DNA of 64,000 nt. Origin: an uncultured Hyphomonas sp. Lineage in GTDB: Bacteria; Pseudomonadota; Alphaproteobacteria; Caulobacterales; Hyphomonadaceae. The first letter of the stretch is position 1. Each line of letters begins with the position of its first letter. Made by a program: the position numbers and the translations under genes. Positions 55,923 through 64,000 of this stretch are shown in pieces. The notes below the pieces were generated by a model that saw only the letters and a list, made by a program, of their open reading frames with translations, made no database searches and was not told the origin of the DNA. The DNA lies in assembly GCF_963677035.1 (NCBI RefSeq), contig NZ_OY781472.1, positions 2,170,001 to 2,234,000 of the forward strand, read 5' to 3'.

Positions 55923-56777
55923 GTGGCGTATTCGGAGAATGAAACCGCTTTCACACAATTCGAGGCCCGACGCCTGTCGCCGGCCATCGGCGCGGAGCTT
56001 ATCGGGGCAGACCTGCGAAACCCGACTGACGTGCTGGTGTCTGAAGTGCGCGCAGCGCTGTTGCGCTATCAGGTCGTGTTCTTCCGCGATCAAGACATCA
56101 CCCGCCAGCAGCATATTGCCTTCGCCCGCAAGTTCGGAGAACTGGAAATCCATCCGGCCACACCGAAGGAACAGCCGGACCGCGAAGTCCTCCGCATTGC
56201 GCACGGGCCCAATTCGCGCGGCATCGAGAATTCCTGGCATTCCGACGTCACCTGGCGGGAGGCGCCGTCGCTTGGCTCCATCCTGCGCGCCATCGAATTG
56301 CCGGAGGTGGGCGGTGACACGCTCTTCTCCAACATGGTGATGGCCTATGAGGAACTCGACGATGGCCTGAAGGAACGCCTGTGCCAGATGACGGCGGTGC
56401 ACGACATCGCCCGTGTCTTTGCCAGGCGTCTGAACAAAGACCCGACCGAACTTCACGACAAATACCCGCCGATGGAGCATCCCGTCATCCGCACCCATCC
56501 CGAGACGGGCCAGCGGCTGCTTTACGTCAACACGGCGTTCACGGACCATATCAAGGGTATGGACCGCAAGGAGAGCGACGAGTTGCTGAAATATCTCTAT
56601 TCCCGCGCGGCGATTCCGGAATATCAGTGCCGTTTCCGCTGGGCGCCGGGCTCACTCGCTTTCTGGGACAACCGCGCCTGCCAGCACTATGCCGCCAGCG
56701 ACTATTTCCCGAACATCCGTATCATGGAACGCGTCACCATCGCGGGCGACCGGCCGTTTTTCAGGGCGGCTGCTTAG
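55923..56777 (+). CDS. TauD/TfdA family dioxygenase
   Basis: This is a Fe(II)/2-oxoglutarate dioxygenase of 284 residues. The iron triad is HSD in ENSWHSDVTW (about 98-107) and the distal His in FWDNRACQHYA (near 256), with a 2-OG-binding Arg in the C-terminal RIMERVTI. The NRACQHYAASDYFPNIRIMERVTI end is a strong family signature. The substrate (taurine, aryloxyalkanoate or other) is not told by the sequence, and no sulfonate genes are adjacent. The GTG at 55923 has GGGAGGA 5 bases upstream. It overlaps the convergent rsuA gene by 4 bp. Confidence 0.92.
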   Translation: MAYSENETAFTQFEARRLSPAIGAELIGADLRNPTDVLVSEVRAALLRYQVVFFRDQDITRQQHIAFARKFGELEIHPATPKEQPDREVLRIAHGPNSRGIENSWHSDVTWREAPSLGSILRAIELPEVGGDTLFSNMVMAYEELDDGLKERLCQMTAVHDIARVFARRLNKDPTELHDKYPPMEHPVIRTHPETGQRLLYVNTAFTDHIKGMDRKESDELLKYLYSRAAIPEYQCRFRWAPGSLAFWDNRACQHYAASDYFPNIRIMERVTIAGDRPFFRAAA

Positions 56778-57460
56778 GCGAAGGAGGCAATCTCGTCTGC
56801 CGTCAGCAGGCGCCATTCGCCCTCGGGCAGGTCACCAAGGGTGAGGGGGCCGAAGGTGGCGCGGTGGAGGGTTTCGACATGGTTGCCGGCGGCGGCAAAC
56901 ATGCGGCGGACCTGATGGTAGCGACCTTCGGTGAGGGTGAGGCGGGCGGTGCGCTCGCCGGTCACTTCCAGCTGTGCCGGCAGCAGCGGCTTGTCCTCCC
57001 CGCGCAGCATCATTGTGCCGCTGGCGAACAGGTCTGCCTCATGCCCTTCCAGCGGGCGGGCGAGGGTCGCCTCATAGGTCTTCGGCGTCTCCGACTTCGG
57101 CGAAATCAGCCGGTGCACCAGCTTCCCGTCATCTGTAAACAGAAGAAGCCCGGTCGTCTCCGCATCAAGGCGGCCCACGCTGGAGAGGGACGGGGTCCGG
57201 AGCAGGAAACGTGGCGGCAGAAGTTCATAAACCAGCCGGCCCTGGTCGGCGCGGGAACAGGTGAAGCCCGCCGGCTTGTTCATCAGGATGACCATGCCGG
57301 GCGGCGGGTCCAGCGGCTCGCCATCGAAGTGCAGATCGTCGCCTTTGCCGGTCACGCGGCCGCGGCGGATGGCGGCCTCCATCTCCCGGCGGCTGCCATA
57401 GCCGAGGCGGGCAAGGTATTTCGCGAGCTGGCGGCTTTCTTTCGTTTCTCTGGCGGTCAT
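56774..57460 (-). CDS. rsuA: 16S rRNA pseudouridine synthase (RsuA type)
   Basis: The 228-residue protein has an N-terminal S4-like domain (QLAKYLARLGYGSRREMEAAIRRGRVTGKG), the catalytic GRLDAETTGLLLFTDD (Asp near 107) and the RsuA-type C terminus EGRYHQVRRMFAAAGNHVETLHRATFGPL. RsuA converts U516 of 16S rRNA in E. coli; the family includes RluB/E/F, so the exact site is inferred. The ATG at 57460 overlaps the stop of the RsmC-like gene as ATGA, so they are co-translated. Confidence 0.9.
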   Translation of the reverse strand: MTARETKESRQLAKYLARLGYGSRREMEAAIRRGRVTGKGDDLHFDGEPLDPPPGMVILMNKPAGFTCSRADQGRLVYELLPPRFLLRTPSLSSVGRLDAETTGLLLFTDDGKLVHRLISPKSETPKTYEATLARPLEGHEADLFASGTMMLRGEDKPLLPAQLEVTGERTARLTLTEGRYHQVRRMFAAAGNHVETLHRATFGPLTLGDLPEGEWRLLTADEIASFA

Positions 57461-58494
57461 CGCTTCCGCTTTGGTTTCTCGGCCTTGATGATCTTGTAGC
57501 CGCCTTCGTCTTCCAGCATCTCGTGAGACTTGAAGCACTCGCTGAGCACGCCCTCATAAGGCAGGTGCCGGTTGCCGACCAGCCAGAGCGTGCCGCCGGT
57601 CTTCAGGGCGCTGGCCACCGCGCGGATGAAATCCTGCCCGAGTGATGTGCTGTCTGCCCGGCCCGTGTGGAAAGGCGGGTTCATGACGGCGAAGTCGAAC
57701 TCTGCTTTGGGCGCGTCCTTCGTGGCGTCGGCCCAGTGGCTCGTCCAGTTTGTGAAGCCTTCGAGGTTCTTTTTCTGGCAGGCGAGCGCGCGATACTCTG
57801 CCTCGAACAGGGTCATGCTTTCGACATGCGGACAGTTTGTGAGAACTTCGCGGGACAGATAGCCTTGCCCCGCGCCGAAGTCAGCGCCGCGTCCGCGGAT
57901 CCATTCCGGCACGCTGTCGGCCAGCAATTCGCTGCCCGCATCCACGCGGTCCCAGCTGAACAGACCCGGCTGGCTCCACAGGGCGCCACTATCGACCTGC
58001 TGAGGCGTATCGAAGGCAATCCACTCTTCCGCCAGCTGAGCGTTCCAGTCATCGGTCTTCACAGCCCAGAAGGCGCGGCACTTGTGCTTCGACAGGCTCT
58101 GCGTTTCCCCTGCCAGTTCGGCGAGGATCTTTTCGCCCGTCTTGGCGCCCAGCGTATTTGGCAAGCTGGCGACCACGACGCCGCCGACCGGGGCATCGCG
58201 CATGGCGCGGGCAAACAGGGCGCGGGTCTCGTCCCGCTGGCGGGGCGGCATGATGATGGTCAGGGCGGCCGGGGGGAAACTTTCCGCCTCTGGCGGCAGG
58301 ACGGCGAACCCGGCGGCTTTCAGGGCGTCATGATCCGGCTTGAAACTGTTCTGGCAGGTCAGGCGGTCTTTCGGCAGCTGCATCAGGAAGGGCACAGCCT
58401 CGGCCCGCAGGCAGAGGATGTCGCCGGTATCCGGCAACAGGCCAGCCTCTTCAAAGGCAAGGGAAAGCGTATCGAAAACAACGGTGTCAAACAT
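57457..58494 (-). CDS. Class I SAM methyltransferase (RsmC-like)
   Basis: This protein of about 345 residues has two methyltransferase-like halves: an N-terminal degenerate half, then GADFGAGQGYLSREVL (SAM motif I, about 199-214) and FAVMNPPFHTGRADSTSLGQDFI with catalytic NPPF (about 267-289). This is the RsmC/RsmD-like layout for 16S rRNA guanine methylation. The ATG at 58494 is chosen; ATG at 58530 is in frame with a poorly conserved Arg-rich stretch. Coupled with rsuA, it points to rRNA modification. Confidence 0.85.
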   Translation of the reverse strand: MFDTVVFDTLSLAFEEAGLLPDTGDILCLRAEAVPFLMQLPKDRLTCQNSFKPDHDALKAAGFAVLPPEAESFPPAALTIIMPPRQRDETRALFARAMRDAPVGGVVVASLPNTLGAKTGEKILAELAGETQSLSKHKCRAFWAVKTDDWNAQLAEEWIAFDTPQQVDSGALWSQPGLFSWDRVDAGSELLADSVPEWIRGRGADFGAGQGYLSREVLTNCPHVESMTLFEAEYRALACQKKNLEGFTNWTSHWADATKDAPKAEFDFAVMNPPFHTGRADSTSLGQDFIRAVASALKTGGTLWLVGNRHLPYEGVLSECFKSHEMLEDEGGYKIIKAEKPKRKR

Positions 58495-58548
58495 GGGCCG
58501 CTCTCTACGCCGATGACGGTGCGGGCGCAATCAGGCAGATGTGGTGGG

Positions 58549-60552
58549 CTAGCGTTCGACGCGGTAACCGCTGCGCCCCGCCAGGGGCTGGCCCGCCGCG
58601 ATGGAAAAGGCCTGGGACAGGCCGCGATAGAAGGCGATGCGGGCTTCGGCCTCCTTGCTGATGACCACGCCGCTTTCGGCGCCGATCAGGCGTTCCGGGG
58701 TTTTCCCGGCATGGGCAAGCTCCATCATGTCCGACCAGAGGTCTGCCGGAAGACCGCCGCCGGTGACCTTCTTCATCGGCTTGTCATCGTCATTGCCGAC
58801 CCAGACGCCGCCGACATAATCCGCCGAATATCCGATGAACCAGGCGTCGCGCCAGTCCTGGCTGGTGCCTGTCTTGCCCGCGACGGCCCATTTCGCGATG
58901 CGTGCCCGCCGGCCGGTGCCGATGTCGGAATTCACGACGCGGTAGAGCATAGCGTTCATGTCTCGGGAGAGGTCTTCCGAGTACACACGGTCACGCTCAT
59001 AGTCCGGCCGCTCATAGAGCGCCGTGCCGCGGGAATCCTCGATCTTCTCAATCAGCCACGGGTCCAGCCGCAGGCCGCCGGACTGGAACACGCCATAGGC
59101 GCGTGTCAGTTCCCAGAGGGAGACTTCCTGGCTGCCGAGGGCGATGGAGGGGTAGGGCTCCAGTTTTGTGGTGATGCCGAAGCGGCGCGCTGTTTCCGCG
59201 ACGCGGGCCGGGCTGGACAGCTGCGTCAGTTCCACGGCAACCGTATTGATGGAGCGGGCAAGCGCTTCGCTCATCGTCATCAGGCCGAGATAGGTGCTGG
59301 AATAGTTCGACGGGCTCCACTTGCCGATCGTGATTGGGGCATCCTCGAACACGTCATAGGGGGAGTAACCGTCCTCCAGCGCCGTGGCGTAGACGAACGG
59401 CTTGAAGCTGGAGCCCGGCTGGCGCAGGGCCTGTGTGACGCGGTTGAACTCCGTCGCGGTGTAGTCGGTGCCGCCCACAAGGGCTGCGACCCGGCCATCT
59501 TTCTGGATCAGGATTGCGGCGACCTGGCTGGCGCCTTCGTCCGCCCCGTCTTTTGCCATGCGCTTGGCCAGCTGGGCCTGAATTTTCTCCTGCAGGTCGA
59601 TGTCCAGCGAGACAGTGACGACGAGATCGCCGGGGATGCGGGGCAGCATCGCCTTCACCCGTTCCGACACCGCATCCAGTGCATAGCCGAGCTGGGGGTC
59701 ATAGGTCGGCGGGGCGATGATCGTGATGTTTTCGGCTCTGGCCTGTTCGGCTTCGGCAGGGTCAATGAAGCCGAGGTCCACCATCTGGGTCAGCACATAA
59801 TCCTGGCGGGCTTTCGCGCCTTCGAGGTTTTCCCGCAGGTTCAGTTTGGAAGGGGCCTTGGGGAGGGCAGCCAGAATGGCGGCCTCTGCCACGGTCAGCT
59901 GCTGGGGCGGCTTGCCGAAATAGTAGCGCGCCGCCGCGTCGATGCCATACAGCCCGGCGCCGAAATAGACCCGGTTCAGATAGAGCGAGAGGATCTCATC
60001 CTTGCTCATCTGTTTTTCGAGTTCGCGCGCCAGCTTCACTTCCTGCGCCTTGCGCCTCACCGTCTGGCGGCTGGTGAGGACGAGGTTCTTGATCAGCTGC
60101 TGGGTGATGGTGGAGGCGCCGGAGACGGTCTCGCCCGCGCGCAAATTCGACCACGCGGCCCGGGCAATGGCGGCATCGTCGGCCCCGTCATGTTCGTAGA
60201 AACGCTTGTCTTCGGCGGCGATGAAGGCCTGCGGGACATATTCCGGCAGCTGGTCCACCGATGTCGCCCGGCCATAGCGGGGGCCGCGGACATCCAGCGT
60301 GTTGCCATTATGGTCGACGAATTCGATCGCCGCTTCGCGTTTCGCGCTCCAGAGGTCGGCGATTTCGGGCAGTTTCGGCATGCCGGCATACAGCGAGCGC
60401 CATTTCCAGAATCCCCAGCCACCGGCGACGAGCAGGACAAGGAGGAACACGATCAGCGTGTAGCGCACCAGCTGGGGGTGGCGGGAGGCAAAGCCGCCGC
60501 CTGGCACTTTGATCGCCCGCCCGGCCGGGGCCTTGTTACCCTTCTGAGCCAT
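58549..60552 (-). CDS. Penicillin-binding protein 1A (bifunctional transglycosylase/transpeptidase)
   Basis: This 667-residue class A PBP has one N-terminal TM (YTLIVFLLVLLVAGGWGFW, about 31-49). The glycosyltransferase motifs EDKRFYEHDG (about 114-123) and GASTITQQLIKN (about 141-152) follow. The transpeptidase domain has SSFK in RQPGSSFKPF (near 400), SIN (near 454) and KTGTSQDWRDAWF (near 560). All active-site residues are present. It makes peptidoglycan at the inner membrane. The ATG at 60552 has AGG 5 bases upstream. The divergent monooxygenase gene is 273 bp away. Confidence 0.94.
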   Translation of the reverse strand: MAQKGNKAPAGRAIKVPGGGFASRHPQLVRYTLIVFLLVLLVAGGWGFWKWRSLYAGMPKLPEIADLWSAKREAAIEFVDHNGNTLDVRGPRYGRATSVDQLPEYVPQAFIAAEDKRFYEHDGADDAAIARAAWSNLRAGETVSGASTITQQLIKNLVLTSRQTVRRKAQEVKLARELEKQMSKDEILSLYLNRVYFGAGLYGIDAAARYYFGKPPQQLTVAEAAILAALPKAPSKLNLRENLEGAKARQDYVLTQMVDLGFIDPAEAEQARAENITIIAPPTYDPQLGYALDAVSERVKAMLPRIPGDLVVTVSLDIDLQEKIQAQLAKRMAKDGADEGASQVAAILIQKDGRVAALVGGTDYTATEFNRVTQALRQPGSSFKPFVYATALEDGYSPYDVFEDAPITIGKWSPSNYSSTYLGLMTMSEALARSINTVAVELTQLSSPARVAETARRFGITTKLEPYPSIALGSQEVSLWELTRAYGVFQSGGLRLDPWLIEKIEDSRGTALYERPDYERDRVYSEDLSRDMNAMLYRVVNSDIGTGRRARIAKWAVAGKTGTSQDWRDAWFIGYSADYVGGVWVGNDDDKPMKKVTGGGLPADLWSDMMELAHAGKTPERLIGAESGVVISKEAEARIAFYRGLSQAFSIAAGQPLAGRSGYRVER

Positions 60553-60825
60553 GTTTGCCTGCCAATAGAATCGATAATTCCAGAGGGTAAATGAGAGAGG
60601 ATTACGGCAGTGTGAAGGCATGCCCGGCCTGTCTTGCAGGTGGACCCCCGGAAAATCGGCACCACCGCGCGGCCAGCCCCGCAGGGTGGCGGCAAACTTG
60701 GGCGACTGCCGCGACGTCATAGGGGCTGTACCGTAGTGCGAGCGGAATTTTTCTGGTTTCAATGGATAATGAGGAATTGCGCGTTCGGGTGGTCCGGTCG
60801 CGCGCCATCAGATGGACGGAGAGCC

Positions 60826-62364
60826 ATGACAGGGACGGAAACGAAAGAGAGGCCCGCTGAGGGCCAGGTAGAACATTTCGATGTGCTGATCGCGGGGGCC
60901 GGTATTTCCGGCATCGGCGCAGCCTATCACATGAAGACGCAATGCCCCGGTAAAAGCTATGCGGTGCTGGAAAAGCTGGAGAGTTTCGGCGGCACCTGGC
61001 TGTGGCACAAATATCCGGGTATCCGGTCGGACTCCGACCTCTATACGTTTGGCTACCGTTTCAAGCCATGGACCGGGACGCCGATCGCCACGGCCGAAGA
61101 GATCCGCACCTATATGGGTGACGTGATCGAGGAGAATGACCTCGGCAAGCACATTCGCTACGGGCACCAGATCCTGTCGGCGGAATGGTCTTCCAAGGAC
61201 AGTCTGTGGACCCTCAAAGTGCGCCGCATCGAAACCGATGACGTGCTGACGCTCACCTGCAACTTCCTCTGGATGTGCCAGGGCTACTATAACTACACCA
61301 AGCCCTACACGCCGGACTGGCCGGACATGGACAAGTTCAAGGGCCAGATCATCCACCCGCAGCTGTGGCCGGAAGATCTTGACGTGAAAGGCAAGAAGGT
61401 CGTCTGCATTGGCTCCGGTGCGACAACCGCCACCGTTGTGCCTGCCATCGCAGGCGATGTGGAGCACGTCACGGTGCTGCAGCGCTCGCCGACCTATTTC
61501 ATCCCGGGGCGGAATGAAAACGAAATGGTCACGGAGCTGGAAAAGATCGGCATTGACTGGGACACGATCCACCGGGTCGCCCGCCAGAAAGTCCTGTACG
61601 ACCAGCATGACTTCACCCGCCGCTGTATTGAGGAAGAAGACGTCGTCACGCAGGAGCTGCTCGAAGGCGTGAAAGCCTTCCTCGGCGAGGACTATCCGAT
61701 CGACGAACACTTTACGCCGCGCTACCGTCCGTGGCGCCAGCGCATTGCCTTCGTGCCGGATGGGGATTTGTTCCAGGGTATCGCGTCCGGCAAGGCCAGT
61801 GTGGTGACCGACGAGATCGAGCGGTTCACCGAAAAGGGTATCCTCACCAAGGGCGGCCAGGAACTGGAAGCGGACATCATCATCACGGCGACGGGCTTCA
61901 ACCTCTCCGTTCTCGGAGATATTCCGTTCACGGTGGACGACAAGCCTGTCGACTTCTCCGAGACGGTGACCTATCGCGGGATGATGTTCACCGGCGTGCC
62001 CAACATGGCCTGGGTGTTCGGGTATTTCCGGGCATCCTGGACGCTGCGGGTCGACCTGATGGGCGATTTCATCACCCGGCTGCTGAAGCATATGGATGAG
62101 AAGGGCGTCAGCCAGGTGCGCGTGAAGCTGCGCGAAGAAGACAAGGACATGGAGATCCTGCCCTGGATCGATCCGGAAGACTTCAATCCCGGCTACCTCA
62201 TGCGCTCCATGCATCTCCTGCCGAAGCGCGGGTCCAAATATATCTGGCAGCACACGCAGGACTACTGGAACGAGAAAGAGGAAATCCCGAATATCGACCT
62301 TGAATCCGAGGAGTTCGACTATTCCGGACAGACAGCCAGGACGCCGGAAACCGCCGGAGCCTGA
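60826..62364 (+). CDS. Flavin-containing monooxygenase (Baeyer-Villiger type)
   Basis: This 512-residue flavoprotein has an FAD motif GAGISGIG (about 22-29), the BVMO fingerprint FKGQIIHPQLWPEDLD (about 171-186, FxGxxxHxxxWP) and a second nucleotide motif CIGSGATTATVVPAIA. It ends in a helix-rich domain. It oxidises a ketone or similar compound with NADPH and O2; the substrate is unknown. The ATG at 60826 has GGAGAG 4 bases upstream. Two TetR regulators follow and are likely controllers of this gene or its pathway (inference). A terminator follows the stop. Confidence 0.93.
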   Translation: MTGTETKERPAEGQVEHFDVLIAGAGISGIGAAYHMKTQCPGKSYAVLEKLESFGGTWLWHKYPGIRSDSDLYTFGYRFKPWTGTPIATAEEIRTYMGDVIEENDLGKHIRYGHQILSAEWSSKDSLWTLKVRRIETDDVLTLTCNFLWMCQGYYNYTKPYTPDWPDMDKFKGQIIHPQLWPEDLDVKGKKVVCIGSGATTATVVPAIAGDVEHVTVLQRSPTYFIPGRNENEMVTELEKIGIDWDTIHRVARQKVLYDQHDFTRRCIEEEDVVTQELLEGVKAFLGEDYPIDEHFTPRYRPWRQRIAFVPDGDLFQGIASGKASVVTDEIERFTEKGILTKGGQELEADIIITATGFNLSVLGDIPFTVDDKPVDFSETVTYRGMMFTGVPNMAWVFGYFRASWTLRVDLMGDFITRLLKHMDEKGVSQVRVKLREEDKDMEILPWIDPEDFNPGYLMRSMHLLPKRGSKYIWQHTQDYWNEKEEIPNIDLESEEFDYSGQTARTPETAGA

Positions 62365-62385
62365 GACCCGCCAGACACGAATGAG

Positions 62386-62420
62386 AGGCCCTCCTGTCAC
62401 CCGCGGGAGGGCCTTTTTTA
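62386..62420 (+). terminator. Intrinsic terminator after the monooxygenase gene
   Basis: AGGCCCTCC (62386-62394) and GGAGGGCCT (62406-62414) form a 9-bp stem with an 11-nt loop, directly followed by a run of T (62414-62419). It lies 21 bp after the stop codon. Confidence 0.9.
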
Positions 62421-62556
62421 TGGGTTAATCACCTGTTGCCCCGGCGCTGGCCTGCGGGGGCAGATTCTCTGTCGGCATGCGCTTGCATCGCCCTCATAAA
62501 AGACTAACGGTTATTTAGGGCTTTTCAATTCCCCGGATTAAATCTAAAGGGGTTCG

Positions 62557-63216
62557 ATGAGCATGAGAGAAGACTTCGTACGCCCCCGGTCCGAGCGGGA
62601 AAACGCTGCCCGGCGGGCCGCAATCATCGATGCGGCTGAAGCGCTTGTGATGGAGAGCTCCAATCAGAGGTTCTCCATCGGAGATATCGCGAAACGCGTC
62701 GGCGTGTCACAAAGCACCATCTTCCTGCATTTCAGGAACCGGGAAGAACTGTTGACCACGTTGTACGTAGGGGCGAGCAAAAAGTTCTTCGAAACGTTTG
62801 TCAGCAAGCTTCACGAGGGCATGTCTGACAGGGCGTTCTGTGAGGCCTTCGCCGATACGATGGTGGAACGTCCGGCTTTCCGTCTGATGCGGCCCGGTAT
62901 CATGCGGGTCGTGAAAGCAAGCCTGAACAAGGATTACATCCTCGAGGCGGTGAAGGAGAGCGATCTCTTCCGGGAGGCTGTCGCCGATCAGGTGGATGAG
63001 ATCATGAAGCTCAAGCCGGGCGAGGGGCGTATATTGATGAAGGCATTCGTCAATCTGATGTGCGGCGCCGTCCAGACCGACATCAGCGGTTTCCTTGCAA
63101 CGGAACACATGGATGAGGCCGTCGCCGAGCGCATCCAGTTGTTCGATTTCAGGTATGCCTTCCTCTGCGGTTCAGAGCTTCTAATGAAGGGCGTTCGTGT
63201 CGCAGGCTCGCACTGA
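62557..63216 (+). CDS. TetR/AcrR family transcriptional regulator
   Basis: The 219-residue protein has a TetR HTH: RRAAIIDAAEALVMESSNQRFSIGDIAKRVGVSQSTIFLHFRNREELL (about 18-65), then a helical ligand domain. It is a paralogue of the next gene (shared RExFxRxRSxxExxARRxxI start and FxxGxxxxF helix pattern). It lies 192 bp after the monooxygenase gene and may regulate it. Short inverted repeats occur in its leader, but none is convincing as operator. Confidence 0.92.
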   Translation: MSMREDFVRPRSERENAARRAAIIDAAEALVMESSNQRFSIGDIAKRVGVSQSTIFLHFRNREELLTTLYVGASKKFFETFVSKLHEGMSDRAFCEAFADTMVERPAFRLMRPGIMRVVKASLNKDYILEAVKESDLFREAVADQVDEIMKLKPGEGRILMKAFVNLMCGAVQTDISGFLATEHMDEAVAERIQLFDFRYAFLCGSELLMKGVRVAGSH

Positions 63217-63220
63217 GATG

Positions 63221-63280
63221 TGACGTTGCTGTCACCCCCCCCATCTATAAAGTACCCCAACAGAGAATGAACTGTCTGTT
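63221..63280 (+). promoter_or_regulatory. Candidate promoter and inverted repeat of the second TetR gene
   Basis: TTGCTG (63226-63231) and TATAAA (63246-63251) could be -35 and -10 elements with only 14 nt between them, and that spacer contains an 8-C run (63235-63242). GTGAC (63220-63224) and GTCAC (63231-63235) are inverted. Further on, AACAGA (63259-63264) and TCTGTT (63275-63280) form a 6-bp inverted repeat with 10-nt spacer, a possible TetR operator. Both calls are weak. Confidence 0.3.
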
Positions 63281-63364
63281 TCGGGTGGAATTTCTATGGC
63301 TTGCGCTGGGTGTACCGCAGGCCTGGGGGCAGGTTTCCATCCGGGCCAGCGAAGAGGGGGCCTG

Positions 63365-64000
63365 ATGGCAATCCGTGAAGAGTTCCGGCGTGCGCGCTCG
63401 GACCACGAAAAAGAAGCTCGCCGCATTGAGATCCTCGAAGCAGCGGAGGATATGCTCCTCAAATCGGGAAATGAGCGGTTTGCGGTGTCTGCGCTGGCGG
63501 CCCGGGTCAAGGTGTCGAAAAGCACCGTTTTTCTCTACTTTGGTAACAAGGAAGAGATGCTGCTGGCGGTCTATGAACGCGCCTTTTTGAGGGTCCTCGG
63601 GCAGGTGGAAGATCGGCTTACGCCTGGCATGTCCGGAAAGGATTTGGCCGTTGTATTCATCGACAGCATGACAGACCATCCCGCCATGCTGATGTTGCGG
63701 GCATATCTTGCCCGCACGATTGAGCGGAATGTCCCTCTGGAATCGATGGTGTCGACCAGGAAGCGGCTCCTGGATCGCGGGATAGCCGTGACGGAAAAAA
63801 TGGACGAGGTCATGGATCTGGAGAGCGGCAACGGCATGCGCATGCTGATGTCGCTTGTGAATCTGGCGGCAGGGGCTTTGCAGGTGGACGCGCTTCCTTA
63901 TGTCGACGCAAAGGATGTTCCGCAGGAAATTGCCGATCTCCTGCATACCGCCGCGATCCGCAATATTTTCATGGACGGGGCAGAGTTCATCTTCCGCGGT
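63365..64000 (+). CDS. TetR/AcrR family transcriptional regulator, partial
   Basis: The frame from ATG 63365 (GAGGGGG 4 bases upstream) is open to the window end, so the 3' end is missing. The visible 212 residues have a TetR HTH, RRIEILEAAEDMLLKSGNERFAVSALAARVKVSKSTVFLYFGNKEEMLLAVYERAF, and a ligand-binding part. It is a paralogue of the gene at 62557-63216, about a third identical by eye in the HTH region. Together they may form a two-repressor control of the monooxygenase or of genes beyond the window. Confidence 0.85.
   Translation, partial: MAIREEFRRARSDHEKEARRIEILEAAEDMLLKSGNERFAVSALAARVKVSKSTVFLYFGNKEEMLLAVYERAFLRVLGQVEDRLTPGMSGKDLAVVFIDSMTDHPAMLMLRAYLARTIERNVPLESMVSTRKRLLDRGIAVTEKMDEVMDLESGNGMRMLMSLVNLAAGALQVDALPYVDAKDVPQEIADLLHTAAIRNIFMDGAEFIFRG

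Noticed and set aside
57667..60594. 975-codon plus-strand open frame, the longest in the window
   Set aside because: It lies antisense to the RsmC-like methyltransferase and PBP1A genes, which have intact family motifs. Its own product is low-complexity, Arg/Gly/Ala/Asp-rich, as expected of a shadow in high-GC DNA.
60808..62400. 530-codon minus-strand open frame
   Set aside because: It is antisense to the flavin monooxygenase with its BVMO fingerprint and has no recognisable motif.

Overview
The window is a chromosomal segment of about 62% GC from an alphaproteobacterium, most likely a member of the Hyphomonadaceae (Caulobacterales). This is inferred from protein sequences and gene neighbourhoods: a zinc-less MucR of the Caulobacter type, DUF2336, DUF1491 and DUF6456 proteins, the order alr-mlaE-mlaF-radA-cvpA-purF, split Mrp antiporter genes, and GANTC sites in a promoter. 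No rRNA, tRNA, CRISPR array, prophage or insertion sequence was seen. Genes are tightly packed with many ATGA overlaps, and no gap exceeds 300 bases.

Layout. 1-2755: minus-strand housekeeping genes (YfgM-like TPR protein cut by the window edge, panB, NnrU, DUF3297, an unknown). 2966-8783: plus-strand c-di-GMP enzyme (GGDEF+EAL), an SDR whose start is broken by a one-base shift, a sulfotransferase, and a membrane protein with ten 33-bp pentapeptide-type repeats. 8780-15466: minus-strand acyl-CoA dehydrogenase, saccharopine-dehydrogenase-like/DUF4166 protein, DCC thiol oxidoreductase, an ABC-F ATPase preceded by an overlapping short reading frame, ThiO-like glycine oxidase, and an unknown. 15596-19370: a Fur-box-like site followed by a three-gene ferric iron ABC importer. 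19461-25224: M48 protease with TPRs, DsbA-like protein, ApaG, MetZ, dCTP deaminase and a glutathione transferase. The transferase is divergent from a WYL-type regulator (25317-26027) across a perfect 10-bp inverted repeat.

26011-35162 is one long minus-strand run: MFS transporter, alr, mlaE, mlaF, radA, cvpA, purF, an SDR, DUF3088 and GNAT proteins. 35309-37045 holds a small membrane protein and a DUF2336 protein. 37143-45140 is a ten-gene Mrp/Mbh-type monovalent cation/proton antiporter operon. It carries three NuoL/M/N-like subunits, a split MrpA and an extra two-TM protein of unknown role, and ends at a hairpin terminator.

45278-47440 is the most intriguing stretch: MucR, a PAS_5 protein whose leader carries a palindrome with clustered GANTC sites, a DnaA-domain-IV-like HTH protein with TTATCC-type motifs around its ribosome binding site, and an overlapping DUF6456 protein. 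SufE, a secreted protein of unknown function, a membrane histidine kinase and DUF1491 follow. This looks like a group of cell-cycle-linked regulators (inference).

51893-64000: RF3, a PAN-domain protein, Uup-type ABC-F, a TauD-type dioxygenase, RsuA, an RsmC-like methyltransferase, PBP1A, a Baeyer-Villiger-type flavin monooxygenase with a clear terminator, and two paralogous TetR regulators, the second running off the window.
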